NCBI GenBank assembly: GCA_017654935.2
Contig: CM065690.1
Span: 17,285,232 to 17,349,231 of the forward strand
Source: Phymorhynchus buccinoides
Taxonomy: Eukaryota > Mollusca > Gastropoda > Neogastropoda > Raphitomidae
Direction: 5' to 3'
DNA length: 64,000 nucleotides
In this document: positions 32,540 through 45,239 of the stretch, piece after piece
Position numbering within the stretch: position 1 is the stretch's first letter
Layout: each line of letters opens with the position of its first letter
The notes under the pieces: generated by a model
The model's input: the letters and a program-made list of their open reading frames with translations, nothing else
The model's database searches: none
What the model was told of the DNA's origin: nothing
Translations under genes and position numbers: made by a program

Positions 32540-33400
32540 GTTTGCATGATGAACAGAAGGTACAGCAGTATCATGTGTGCATGTATGCCAGTCAGTCGTT
32601 TCCGACTATGACTACCCAGATAGCGGAAAGGGGAAGCTGCTACTCCGGCGGGCTGGGCTAGATTCTGTTGATAGCGGAAACGTCTCACCCAGGGTACATC
32701 TCCACTCTCTCGGCCGAAGGGATTCAAGGACATATAAATCTGGGGAAGGTCCCCAAAGGTCAACCGATTCCTTTGGCTGCAACACTAAGATTTTCAATTT
32801 CAATTTCAATTTAATTCCTTTCATCCCTAATTGTTGGGATACGGAGATTCTCGCGTTCTGTGAAACAATAGAAACCATGATTGTTGCCAGACTGGATGAA
32901 AAACAATCTGTCTAAACCTCTTATTCTGTGAAATAACAGAAAATAATAATGATGCATAATGATGTTTGCATTAATTTGTGTTTGTATGTGCAAATCACTG
33001 AAGAAAAGAGAACCTTTGCAAGGGGCCAAAAAATAAAAATAAAAATGAGCATAGCAAATAACGCAACAACAACAAAAATAATCGTTGCTATACTGGACGG
33101 AAAACAACAACAACTCAACAATGAACAGTAAAAAGAAATATCTCAAAAGGATGTGTTGTTATTGTTATCCTCATAACACAGCAGTCGACTACGCCCCCTA
33201 GTGTGAGAGTCAGAGTCTTCGATAATGTTCTGGTACTGTAGAAAATCATTTATTGTACAGCTCTCATTTTACTATTGACCCCTGGTATGTCAACCAATGC
33301 TAAGACAGCTATATCACAACAGACTCAATGCTACGTTACATCCTGCTACAGTTACTGGTGGTGGTGCTGCTGCTACAACTACTTTTAATGCTCATGCTAC
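32540..33400. other. ADGB intron, no gene seen
   Basis: Mostly unique intron. Words such as ACTCTCTCGGCCGAAGGGAT at 32701-32723 suggest a repeat. No ORF with coding character. Confidence 0.45.
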
Positions 33401-33419
33401 TAACGTGGTGATGTGGCGA

Positions 33420-33469
33420 TTCTGTTGAAGATGATGATGATGGGGGTGGTGGTGGTGGTGGTGGTGGTG

Positions 33470-33501
<32 letters not shown>

Positions 33502-33651
33502 GATAATGGTGATAATGATGATGATGATGAGGATGAGGATGAGGATGATGATATTGATGATGGTGGTGGTGGTCCTTAATCTAAATCCGCGCTTCAGGAA
33601 ATCAGTTCCTAGAAGAACAAATAATCTGTATTCGGACAAAGTGTCCTATCT

Positions 33652-33718
<67 letters not shown>

Positions 33719-33725
33719 CGCCCCC
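33420..33725 (+). repeat. (GAT/GGT)n and (CA)n microsatellites
   Basis: GATGATGAT and GGTGGTGGT at 33430-33570, then (CA)n at 33656-33714 and a C-run to 33740. Confidence 0.92.
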
Positions 33726-34103
33726 CCCCCCCCCCTCCCCCTGTGGTAAGCAGGAGGCAAAAGAATCAATCTGGGAAAAAAATTATATATGATGCGTCAA
33801 AGCACACTTTGCTAACACAGCAATTGAAAGCCGGGCAAGGATGCTTGGGTGGAAAAAAAAACCCAACCCTCTGTAGTAAAAAAAGAAAGAAAAAGATAAT
33901 GGTCGAAATACACGTTAACATTTTTCACTCTTTCCCCATGGCAACAGTGATAATGCAAGTAATCTTATGACTAACAATTCACTGCGTTGCCATGGGGAAA
34001 CAGTGACAAATGTCAACGTCTATTGAGACCTTAACGTTAATTTTTCCAGTCCATCTTTCTGTCTATTGTATATATGTATCATAAAAAAAATGTATGGACT
34101 CAC

Positions 34104-34181
34104 TCTTGTCTTTGTCCTTGTCGGAGTCTTTATCCTTCTTCCCTTTCTTATCTTCTCGGGACTCTTTCCCGCCCCTCTCTC
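34104..34181 (-). CDS. ADGB: ADGB exon, lysine-rich region 2
   Basis: Acceptor TCGTGTAG and donor GTGAGT. It encodes ERGGKESREDKKGKKDKD then SDKDKDK. It is phase-compatible with 35793-35976 and with the next exon. The composition is highly charged and probably disordered. Confidence 0.83.
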
Positions 34182-34374
34182 CTACACGAGACAAAAAGAC
34201 AAAAATATATAAATGATAAGATGAGCACAGAGAAGACATTAATGACGGACGAAAAAAAAGACAGAACAGACGGGGAGAATGTGACAAACAAAGCGCTGAC
34301 ACAGAAAAACAAAAGCTAAGAATTAGCATTTGCAGTAGCCAAAGATTCCGAAGGAAAACAACAGAAACAGGACT

Positions 34375-35500
34375 ATTGTTGTTGTTTTTATATTAATCAT
34401 TTGTTTTGTATAGCACAGTGGAATAATTGCATTTGAGACATTCACTATCAGCACATAGACATACGTGTCAACTATTATTAATCATTTGCTTTGTAAAGCA
34501 TAGTGGAAATATGGCATTTGAGACATTCAATATCAGCACATAGACATACGTGTCAACTATTATTAATCATTTGCTTTGTAAAGCACAGTGGAAATATGGC
34601 ATTTGAGACATTCAATATCAGCACATAGACATACGTGTCAACTATTATTAATCATTTGCTTTGTAAAGCACAGTGGAAATATGGCATTTGAGACATTCAA
34701 TATCAGCACATTGACATACGTGTCAACTATTATTAATCATTTGCTTTGTAAAGCATAGTGGAATTATTGCATTTGAGACATTCAATATCAGCACATAGAC
34801 ATACGTGTCAACTATTATTAATCATTTGCTTTGTAAAGCATAGTGGAATTATTGCATTTGAGACATTCAATATCAGCACATAGACATACGTGTCAACTAT
34901 TATTAATCATTTGCTTTGTAAAGCATAGTGGAATTATTGCATTTGAGACATTCAATATCAGCACATAGACATACATGTCAACTATTATTAATCATTTGCT
35001 TTGTAAAGCATAGTGGAATTATTGCATTTGAGACATTCAATATCAGCACATAGCCATACGTGTCAACTATTATTAATCATTTGCTTTGTAAAGCAGAGTG
35101 GAATTATTGCATTTGAGACATTCAATATCAGCACATAGACATACGTGTCAACTATTATTAATCATTTGTTTTGTAAAGCACAGTGGAAATATGGCATTTG
35201 AGACATTCAATATCAGCACATTGACATACGTGTCAACTATTATTAATCATTTGCTTTGTAAAGCATAGTGGAATTATGGCATTTGAGACATTCAATATCA
35301 GCACATAGACATACGTGTCAACTGAGTACTTATTAATCATTTGCTTTGTAAAGCAGAGTGGAATTATTGCATTTGAGACATTCAATATCAGCACATAGAC
35401 ATACGTGTCAACTATTATTAATCATTTGCTTTGTAAAGCATAATGGAATTATTGCATTTGAGACATTCAATATCAGCACATAGACATGCATGTCGACTCG
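34375..35500 (+). repeat. 86-bp satellite, about 13 copies
   Basis: The unit starts TATTATTAATCATTTGCTTT and includes AGACATTCAATATCAGCACA and AGACATACGTGTCAAC. Spacing is about 86 bp. Copies differ at a few sites (AAGCATAG/AAGCACAG/AAGCAGAG), giving subtypes. It lies in the intron between the 35.8 and 34.1 kb ADGB exons. Confidence 0.95.
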
Positions 35501-35792
35501 CATTGGAAGAAACAATCGTGATAAATCAAAGATGTATGGGGAAGTCAACATGACAAAAACAAAGTATTAACTTTCAGTTAGGTTTGTATAAGGAAACCAT
35601 TCTTTTTCATTCTTTTTACAAAAATCAAAGTATCTCATATCCATAGAGTAAGCATATTCTTCCTTGCTGGAAGTTTTCTCCTTGCAGCTTTTCCCTTGAA
35701 AACAATTTCTTTATTTCTCTTCTGAAGCTAATAACACGGAAACACATTACGTTTCTTTTTTTTAATTTAACAATGAAAGGGACAGCTCTCAC

Positions 35793-35976
35793 CTTTGTCT
35801 TTGCCCCCTTTTTCCTTGAAGGTGGAATTGCTCCGGGCCTGCTCTATCGGCTCGTGTTTCTCGTGCTTGTCCTTGCCGTGGTGAGATTTCTCCTTATTGC
35901 TGATTTCTGTCCGGAGGGACTCTTTGCCCGGGGATGGCTCTTTGCCCTCTCTGGCGGACACCGCTGCCGTGTCCAG
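35793..35976 (-). CDS. ADGB: ADGB exon, lysine-rich region 1
   Basis: Acceptor ending CTATAAG and donor GTGAGA. It encodes LDTAAVSAREGKEPSPGKES, later SHHGKDKHEKHEPIEQARS and FKEKGGKDK. It is a charged low-complexity linker like the KDGKEVKD-rich region in vertebrates. The phase links it to the exons on both sides. Confidence 0.85.
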
Positions 35977-36173
35977 CTTATAGTCCAAGAGAGGAAAGCA
36001 TCAAAACAGCTGAACCGTGCAAACTTAGACAACAAACTGGAAATTAGTATGAACAGACTCAGGAGAGTTTATTTAACATTTCCTGACGTAGGGACATCAA
36101 AATTTATGAGTCTATCGTTGTTTATTTTGTATTTTAAAATCGGTAGCTAAGCAGACGAAAACGGAGGGCCACT

Positions 36174-36455
36174 GTGGCGGTGTATTTTTACCTCTATGAG
36201 ATAAGTAGTCCTAGCGTAGCCAATCAGAATCGTTTGTTTGTCCGCCATTGTGAATTTTACGAAACTAAGTGCATGGGTTTGTACATCGATTTCTCGGCAA
36301 ATATGTAGATTTACACCCTCCTGCTCTATTTCTTGGTTCTTTCCGTGGTTAGGGATAGGGTTAGGGTTAGGGATAGGGTTAGGGTTAGATGGGTACAGTT
36401 CGCATGCGAGAGGTAGATATTTAATGACAGGTACTTATTTATCATAACACCGCCA
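36174..36455. mobile_element. Possible MITE carrying interstitial telomere-like repeats
   Basis: The left end GTGGCGGTGT and the right end ACACCGCCAT are inverted. Inside, 36349-36385 reads TTAGGGATAGGGTTAGGG, a degenerate TTAGGG array of about six units. The element assignment is tentative. Confidence 0.45.
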
Positions 36456-37083
36456 TTGAAAAAGAAGTCGCAGATAATGCTTCTTCAACAAATCTTGTTT
36501 GAAAAAAATAAACTTAGCACGCAAATATTTTTATTTACCGCACATTATGTTTCTTTTACGCTTAATTTAGTAAAGTACAGCATTATTATTTTATATTCTA
36601 TTATTTTATTACACATCCTTTTCATTTTAGCCAATCAGGTTTTGAAAGCAGTCCCGGAACAAATGTAAGAACAAAAGTAAGATGACTCCAATGGCGCAAA
36701 GTGCTTTTCGTCATTGTTCCTAATCAAGTCATTAATGGCATTATGTTGCGCAGCTTTGATTCCAATCGATTACAGAGGTGAGTAAGTAAGTGATTACGAT
36801 TGTGCTTGTGTATAATGTGGAATGGGTACACTGATAGACTAGGCCTTGACTTCAACAGATTGAATTGAAAGAAACAAGTTAGATCTAGATACTGTACAGT
36901 GTACACTCTTCTTCTCCTTCTTCTTTCTCTTCTTCTTACGTTAAAAGGCCCATGGTCACCAAGCTGACCATTATGGCCCCTTTTCTTGGTTTATTGAACA
37001 TCTAGATCTATTCTGTCCATGCCAGAGTATGGTAGAATGTACTCAGTCAGAGTAGCGATTGTGTAAAAAGCAAATGAGCATGT

Positions 37084-37772
37084 CAGTGGCGTAGGAACGT
37101 TTTCAAGCCGGGGGGGGGGGCAGGATTGCCAACAAACCGGGGGGGGGGGGGGGGGGACGCAAGCGCACGGACAAGATGAATGGATGGATAGGTTAAATTA
37201 CATGACTTAGTAAATCCTACAAAAACACTTTATTATTGTTATTTTTAAACATAATCATAATCAATGACATCAAAAAATCTATGAATGAAATAAAACATGA
37301 TGTGAATTGAAAGGAAACAATAAATAAGCATAACAATATAACCATGTTTGGGAGGATCAGCCAGTCATGGAAGAGGGGAGGGGGTAGCTCCAGTGGTCAG
37401 TTGGGGTGGGGTGATGGGTCTGGGGGGATTGCCTCCCAGAAGCTGATGATGATTTGAATGTAAAAGATGCAATCAAGGCTTCTCGTGAGAGAAAAACTGT
37501 AGCATGGAACTACAATTTATCTTCCTCTTTTTCTTTCCATTTTTTGTCTGAGGGGGTGGAACCCCTTTACCCCCCCCCCCCCCCCCCTCAAATCCATCTT
37601 TGATGCAGTACCAACTCCATGACAGCAATGTGTAGTGAATGGGCTGAGACTATTAACTCTTTCGTTTCCTTGTGTCCTTTCTGTGTTGTTTTTGTTTTGT
37701 TGCCGTTATGAATTTTGGGGGGGCAGAGAGATACGTCTGCCCCCCCCCCCCCCTGCCGTTCCTACGCCAGTG
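37084..37772. mobile_element. DNA element with CAGTGGCGTAGGAACG ends
   Basis: 689 bp, right end CGTTCCTACGCCAGTG, flanked by CATGT on both sides (37079-37083 and 37773-37777). No transposase; contains poly-G and poly-C runs. It shows the 5-bp target duplication also seen in the CAGGGCTCCC family. Confidence 0.82.
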
Positions 37773-37779
37773 CATGTGG

Positions 37780-37988
37780 TTGTGTGTGTGTGTGCGTGCG
37801 CGTGTGCGCACTCGTATGTGTGTGTTTGTGTGTGTTGTGAGTGTGCGCGCTTGTGTTTGTGTCTCACAGTCTGTGTGTGGGGGGGGGTATATCTATGTGT
37901 GTGTGTTTTTGTGTCTCGTGCGTGTGAGTGTGTGTGTCTCTGTATATCTATGTGTATGTCTGTGTGTGAGTCTCTGTGTGTATGTGTC

Positions 37989-38065
<77 letters not shown>

Positions 38066-38070
38066 TGCGT
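37780..38070 (+). repeat. TG-rich and (AG)n microsatellites
   Basis: TG-rich sequence followed by about 60 bp of AG at 38003-38062. Confidence 0.93.
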
Positions 38071-38141
38071 TAATGATCAAATCCCCTCCCCTCTTTTTTG
38101 TGACTCGCACTAATATTATTGTTGTTGTTTTACCCTGACTT

Positions 38142-38285
38142 AAAGACTCCAGGAATCATCCTAACAGCTGAAGCCCTTGAACACTACGGTACAAATTCAC
38201 CAGCTAGGGATGAGAACATTATGTGTGAGACCGTTTTTGATTACCCCGCCACGCGAGCAGCCACACTCCGACTTCGGAGGAAATT
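38142..38285 (+). mobile_element. Dispersed repeat R2, copy 2
   Basis: Reverse complement of the repeat at 25748-25900, sharing GATGAGAACATTATGTGTGA and CAGCCACACTCCGACTTCGG. Confidence 0.7.
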
Positions 38286-38629
38286 AATATTATTAAATGG
38301 GTTTGCTTGCTGATGGAGCGTCAGTGACTTGAACGGGTTGGTGTATAACAAATTGATGTCAGGCATTGTCTTAACCAGTAATCAATAAAAAGCAATCATC
38401 CATTATATCTCTAACTGGAGAGGGGTTAAAGAGGGAAATAAGTCATTTTGGGCAGATAAATGTTTTCATTGTGGCTGTATTGTGCAGACTGACAGTGAAT
38501 TATAATTACATCAGTCACTTTCAACACTTTTTAGCTTTTTTCACTTATCTTTAGAAACGGTTCTGCTTAGTTTACCTCATTCAGTCATTGGTCCCTTCCC
38601 ATTTTTTGGGTTTAATTATGTAACTATGT

Positions 38630-39798
38630 GATCCAAATGCTTCTGGCACTGAAGGGGTTAAATGCTAAATTAAAAATGTCCCTACATCCTAAATCGACAA
38701 AAACACCATAAGAAACTATCATGCCAAATGTCATGCTTGTTATATGAAAATCCGCAACACTAGATTTTCTAGTTGAATTAAAAGTTCCGTAATCAAAATG
38801 CCTTTGGCACCGAAGGGGTTAAAGGCTGAATTGAACATATTTCTACATCAAAAATGGATAAACACACCATAAGAAACCACCATGTTAAATGTAATGGTTG
38901 TTACATGAAAATACCCAACTCTACATTTTTTAAAAATAAAATAACTTCACGATCAATATGCCCATGGCACTGAAGGGGTTAAAGGTTGAATTGCAATTGT
39001 CCCTGCATCAGAAATTGATAAACACACCATAAGAAATTATCATGCCAAATTTCATGCTTATTGTATAAAAATACCCAACACTAGATTTTTATTTAATTAT
39101 AACTGTCCTCGATCAAAATGCCCTTGGCACTGAAGGGGTTAAAGGCTGAATTGAAAATGTCCCCACATCAGAAATTGTTAAGCACACCATAAGAAAATGT
39201 CATGCCAAATTCCATGCTTGTTTCTTGAAAATGCATACCACTAGAAGTTTATTTACTTATTACTGTTTGCAGTCAAATGTTCTTGGCATTGAAAGGGTTA
39301 AAGGCTGACTTGCAAATGTCCCTACGTCAGAATTTAACAAAGACATCATAAGAAATGATCATGGCAAATTTCATGCTTATCATATGAAAATGCTCAATAC
39401 TATAATTTTTTGTTGAATTAAAATTCTGCTATAAAAATGCATTTGGCATCGAAAGGATTAATGTCTGAATTGAAGATATCCCTCTGTCAGAAATGAATAA
39501 ACGCACTGTAAGAAACCACCATGCGGAATGTTATGCTTGTTACATGAAAATGCCCAACACTATAATATTTTTTAATCAAATAACTGTTTGCGATTAAAAT
39601 GCGCTTGGCACTGAAGGGGTTAAAGCCTGAATTGCAAATGTCCCTACGTCAGAAATTGATAAACACACCATAAGAAACTATCGTACCAAATTGCATGCTT
39701 ATTACATGAAAATACCCAACACTAGAATATTTTTAATTATAACTGCTCGCAATCAAAAGGTCCTTGGCACTGAAAGGGTTAAAGGCTGAATTGAAAAT
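38630..39798 (+). repeat. 160-bp satellite, about 8 units
   Basis: GGCACTGAAGGGGTTAAAGG recurs at about 38644, 38803, 38963, 39125, 39283, 39443, 39606 and 39765. Each unit also has AAACACACCATAAGAAA and CATGCCAAAT. The array is interrupted at 39798 and resumes at 42351. Confidence 0.93.
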
Positions 39799-41159
39799 CG
39801 AGGGTTGCCTGCCAGAGTAGCGTATATCGCGTTTCAGTAGTTTGGAGAAAAACGGAAATCAAAGTTTGAAGCTTAAGTACATCAATAAACGAAACCTTTG
39901 TAGCGCGGAAAGAGTTTAGGCGTTTACAATGATATCTTCGCCATTAGCAAGAGAAAGAAATGTAACAACACAATGTTCAGTTTTATCACAATAATTAATC
40001 AAAGTAGGTAGGGTAGCGCTATTACCAAGGCGCTCTAAACACCCAGCCTATCACGAGTATAGTCATAATTATGTCTCAGTTCAGTCTGACGCAACACGGG
40101 ACAGAGACCGGCCGAGCCTCATTTACATTCGTTTACCTCACGTGCTCTGCTCTGGCCATACCAGTGGTGGTCAACATCAAAGTGACCCTTTTGTTATATG
40201 CCGACATAAACTGAGTGAGCAATGCGTACAGGGTTGAAAATCGCGTTTTCACGTAAAGCCAGACTGTGATACGCGAGTCAGTGGGAAAACAAAAAGCGTT
40301 CAGAAGGCTACCAAAGTAGTTTTCTCTTACTTTTTTTGTTTGTGGCTCAAGCCAGCCACAAACCTATAACTCACTTTGTCGGTCGGTCGGTCGGTCGGTC
40401 CAAAATTGTCGCACTTTAAATGGAAGTTCAGTTTAACGTCGCGTATCGGCTTTCGCCATGTACGACGGGCTGAACAAACCAACCAGGATATAAACAAAAA
40501 TTTATGTTCCTGAATCACTGTCTAAGCCAAAAGGCCGAGAAGCGATCAGAATTTGAACACTTTAAATCGAGGCTACACTTCTGGCCGCTCTTTAAAATGA
40601 TGTATTTTAAAAGCGTACAAAATAATAAACATATGTAATACAGACACTACAACAGACACGACGAGTATGCGGTGCTTCTTTTGATGAGTATAAGTAGGAT
40701 ACATAGTTTTAAATGTTTTCCAAAAGATATAAAAAGTTACGAGTGTACGATGTACGAGTTTGATAACAATTGAACAGGAACATTTCGATATTCAGAGTAA
40801 AAATAAAATGTTATGAAGTAAACAAACGCCTTAAACTCCTACCCTACTCGGGAAAAAAATACAGTATTATGTAGGCCTACAACTGATAATCAATAAGATT
40901 TTATTGTACGATATTGCCCTTGTGTGGATATGCGATTTAAGGGCAGACACAAAATAATAGTTTGTAAGAAAATAAAAGGTTAGTTGGTGAATGGAGAGAT
41001 AGGGGCTAAACTAGAGGTGTGGAAGGTGCTGTATTGCTGAAAAGAGCTTTTGCCTCTTGTGATATTTATGAGATAATGGTAATTTGCAGAGTGGGCAGAC
41101 TTACCAAAAAAAGGAATGACAGACAAAGAAACACGAGAAAAAATAACATACACATTTCA

Positions 41160-41185
41160 ATATGTGCGCGTGTGTGTGCGTGCGC

Positions 41186-41237
<52 letters not shown>

Positions 41238-41375
41238 CTGACAGGCAGACTGACAGAAACAGAAAGAGATAGACAGACAGAAAGAGACAAACAGACAGAC
41301 AGACAAACAGAAAGAGATGGACAAACAGACAGAAAGATTCAGACAGACAGACAGAGATTGAGAGACAGACAAGTT
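41160..41375 (+). repeat. (TG)n and CAGA-rich repeats
   Basis: TG repeat at 41160-41236 followed by (CAGA)n variants. A second (GA)n block with a duplicated spacer GCCGATTAATTTAGCAATGA lies at 41715-41868. Confidence 0.9.
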
Positions 41376-41709
41376 CGATAGCTTTTAGGTGACCCATCGT
41401 TTGTGATGTAGGCATCAAACAAGTGTCAGCATTACCGCCCTTGTGATCTTTGTGAGTTCCTTGCTGTTTGGTCCACTACTATACCGCAGTACTGCATACC
41501 AGGCGGTAATTAAATACCAGGGGTAATTAAAATGGGGGGAAAGGGAGGGGGGTGGTAAGCAGGATTGGAATGGAAAAGTGAACAGTATCTGCATGACATG
41601 TAATCCCACGAAAACGTACGAATGTATGAACAATATTGTTTACTCTCTAACATTGGCAATTCACTAGAATGAAAACTGTTATGCTGATTAAAGACAAACA
41701 AAACACGTG

Positions 41710-41760
<51 letters not shown>

Positions 41761-41827
41761 GCCGATTAATTTAGCAATGAGTGAGACTGAGAGAGAGAGA
41801 GAGAGAGAGAGTGCCGATTAATTTAGC

Positions 41828-41864
<37 letters not shown>

Positions 41865-41869
<5 letters not shown>

Positions 41870-42164
41870 GCCACTAGCTCACGTGACTCACAAGATGTCC
41901 CATTACAGTCTGTGGTTATATGACCCTAGTCTTTCAAATCAAACACGCGCCTATGTTATATGGTCACAAGTCACTGTCTGGTCCAAGTTGGAGGCCCTTG
42001 TGACTGAATTCCTTCCGACTGATCAAAGAGACATTCCTCAGTTGTCATCTGATCAGCCGGTCAGTTGTAAGACTAAAGTGTCTGCTCAGCACACGCTGAA
42101 CAAGTTGAAAGCGTTATATACTACTTCAGCGAGGGCGAAATTTGAAGTTTTAGATTTTTGTTGG
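41865..42164 (+). CDS. Unidentified ORF inside the 2.55-kb insertion
   Basis: After a (GA)n run the frame reads PPLAHVTHKMSHYSLWLYDP, later VTVWSKLEALVTEFLPTDQR and TLNKLKALYTTSARAKFEVL. The composition is protein-like and not repetitive. The upstream start at 41781 lies in GA repeats; an internal Met at about 41892 is another option. I do not recognise a domain. Confidence 0.3.
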
Positions 42165-42350
42165 TAAGATGAAGGATACATTCGGATATCTCATGATCTG
42201 GGTTGCAGGGGTTTGGTCAGTTCTTGGATGGTATTATTAATAACTCACAATTTACAAGTCATATCGCCTAAAACATCTGATAGCATCTTTTAGAGTGTTT
42301 CTATGAAAAAAAATGAAAAACTCATTTTTGTCGATATATCGTAACCCTCG

Positions 42351-42600
42351 AAATGTCCCTCCATCAGAAATCAATAAACATGCCATAAGAACCTATCATG
42401 CCAAATGTCATGCTTGTTTTATGAAAATGCATACCACTTGAATTGTTTTGTCCACCCAAAAAATACACTTGGTACTGAAAGGGTTAAAGGCTAAATTCCA
42501 AATGTCCCTGCGTCAGGAATTGATAAACACACCATAAGATACCATCATACCAAATGTCATGCTTGTTGCTTAAAAATGTACAATTCTGCCTTTATTTTTT
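42351..42600 (+). repeat. 160-bp satellite, right remnant
   Basis: Continues the satellite at 38630-39798: AAATGTCCCTCCATCAGAAA, then GGTACTGAAAGGGTTAAAGG at about 42470. Confidence 0.85.
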
Positions 42601-43149
42601 CCACTATTAGTGGTGCTATGGACCTGGGGGTCACGTGCACACAAGACCTTCAATACTGCACATAGAGTCCCTCCAAATATGGAAAGGACGCCCTAAATAT
42701 GAACAATTACGTCAGTCTCGTGACAATGTGGGTTTTCCGCGAAAGTTTGGAATGTGTATCTTTTAACTACTCAAACTGACTCAAAACTGATCCTAACCTT
42801 ATCCCTAACCCAAACCTTAAAGCTTCCAATACACACACACAAAAACAAAACAAACAAAAATTACAAAACAAATTACTTAAAAATCGGATTGGAAGACTTC
42901 CGTGTGCAGTATTGAACGGCTTGTCACGTGCAAGTTTCCACATAAATTCCACATCGAATGTGATCAATCAATTTGTCAAAATTGATCAGTCAAACTCAAC
43001 ACACCGTCATCTATTAGGGTTTTTGTGTTTGGGTGTGGGTGGGGGTTTTTTTACTTCAAAGAGACATTTGTTTTCGTACGTAATAGATGCGAAGGAAATA
43101 TTTCGAGGGCTACAATTTTGCCAGAAGGTACTTTAGTCAGGTCTAAAGA

Positions 43150-45235
43150 TAGTTTTTTTCTAATAATGGCGAGAAATGACAATTAAGATTCTGTGAGGCA
43201 TAATAACGTTGAAGAGTCAAGTCTTAAGATAGTCTTTGCTAATAATGGCGAGAAATGACAATGAATATTCTCTCTAAGGCATAACAACGTTGAAGAGTCA
43301 AGTCTTAAGATAGTCTTTGATAATAATGGCGAGAAATGACAATGAGGATTCTCTGAGGCATAATAACGTTGAAGAGTCAAGTCTTAAGATAGTCTTTGAT
43401 AATAATGGCAAGAAATGACAATGAGGATTCTCTGAGGCATAATAACGTTGAAGAGTCAAGTCTTAAGATAGTCTTTGATAATAATGGCGAGAAATGACAA
43501 TGAGGATTCTCTGAGGCATAATAACGTTGAAGAGTCAAGTCTTAAGATAGTCTTTGATAATAATAATGGCAAGAAATGACAATGAGGATTCTCTGAGGCA
43601 TAATAACGTTGAAGAGTCAAGTCTTAAGATAGTCTTTGATAATAATAATGGCGAGAAATGACAATGAGGATTCTCTGAGGCATAATAACGTTGAAGAGTA
43701 AAGTCTTAAGATAGTCTTTGATAATAATAATGGCAAGAAATGACAATGAGGATTCTCTGAGGCATAGTAACGTTGAAGAGTCAAGTCTTAAGATAGTCTT
43801 TGATAATAATGGCGAGAAATGACAATGAGGATTCTCTGAGGCATAATAACGTTGAAGAGTCAAGTCTTAAGATAGTCTTTGATAATAATGCAAGAAATGA
43901 CAATGAAGATTCTCTGAGGCATAATAACGTTGAAGAGTCAAGTCTTAAGATAGTCTTTGATAATAATGGCGAGAAATGACAATGAGGATTCTCTGAGGCA
44001 TAATAACGTTGAAGAGTCAAGTCTTAAGATAGTCTTTGATAATAATGGCGAGAAATGACAATGAGGATTCTCTGAGGCATAATAATGTCGAAGAGTCAAG
44101 TCTTAAGATAGTCTTTGATAATAATGGCGAGAAATGACAATGAGGATTCTCTGAGGCATAATAACGTCGAAGAGTCAAGTCTTAAGATAGTCTTTGATAA
44201 TAATAATGGCAAGAAATGACAATGAGGATTCTCTGAGGCATAATAATGTCGAAGAGTCAAGTCTTAAGATAGTCTTTGATAATAATGCAAGAAATGACAA
44301 TGAGGATTCTCTGAGGCATAATAATGTAGAAGAGTCAAGTCTTAAGATAGTCTTTGATAATGCAAGAAATGACAATGAAGATTCTCTGAGGCATAATAAC
44401 GTTGAAGAGTCAAGTCTTAAGATAGTCTTTCTTAAGATAGTCTTTGATAATAATAATGGCAAGAAATGACAATGAGGATTCTCTGAGGCATAATAACGTT
44501 GAAGAGTCAAGTCTTAAGATAGTCTTTGCTAATAATGGCGAGAAATGACAATGAGGATTCTCTGAGGCATAATAACGTTGAAGAGTCAAGTCTTAAGATA
44601 GTCTTTGCTAATAATGGCGAGAAATGACAATGAAGATTCTCTGAGGCATAATAACGTTGAAGAGTCAAGTCTTAAGATAGTCTTTGCTAATAATGGCGAG
44701 AAATGACAATGAGGATTCTCTGAGGCATAATAATGTCGAAGAGTCAAGTCTTAAGATAGTCTTTGATAATAATGCAAGAAATGACAATGAGGATTCTCTG
44801 AGGCATAATAACGTTGAAGAGTCAAGTCTTAAGATAGTCTTTGATAATAATGCAAGAAATGACAATGAGGATTCTCTGAGGCATAATAACGTTGAAGAGT
44901 CAAGTCTTAAGATAGTCTTTGATAATAATGGCGAGAAATGACAATGAGGATTCTCTGAGGCATAATAACGTTGAAGAGTCAAGTCTTAAGATAGTCTTTG
45001 ATAATAATGCAAGAAATGACAATGAGGATTCTCTGAGGCATAATAACGTCGAAGAGTCAAGTCTTAAGATAGTCTTTGATAATAATGCAAGAAATGACAA
45101 TGAAGATTCTCTGAGGCATAATAACGTTGAAGAGTCAAGTCTTAAGATAGTTTTTGCTAATAATGCAAGAAATGACAATGAGGATTCTCTGAGGCATAAT
45201 AACGTTGAAGAGTAAAGTCTTAAGATAGTCTCACT
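43150..45235 (+). repeat. 79-bp satellite, about 26 copies
   Basis: The unit is AGAAATGACAATGAGGATTC, then CTGAGGCATAATAACGTTGA and AGAGTCAAGTCTTAAGATAG, then TCTTTGATAATAATG. Length variants of 78, 79 and 82 bp arise from NAATGC/GGCG changes. Because 78 is a multiple of three, long stop-free frames appear on both strands; these are not genes. Confidence 0.96.
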
Positions 45236-45239
45236 CAGC

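Larger units (their letters stand above)
39799..42350. mobile_element. 2.55-kb unclassified insertion in the satellite
   Basis: Ends are CGAGGGTT and AACCCTCG, flanked by AAAT (39795-39798 and 42351-42354). The empty site TTGAAAATGTCCCTAC is present in other satellite units. Further in, GTATATCGCG and CGATATATCG also pair imperfectly. It contains microsatellites, a (GGTC)n run, a small hairpin at 40340-40368 and one coding-like ORF near its right end. No recognised transposase. Confidence 0.8.

Noticed and set aside
34375..35500. CRISPR-like or promoter-like regular repeat
   Set aside because: Contiguous satellite units with no unique spacers; intronic position.
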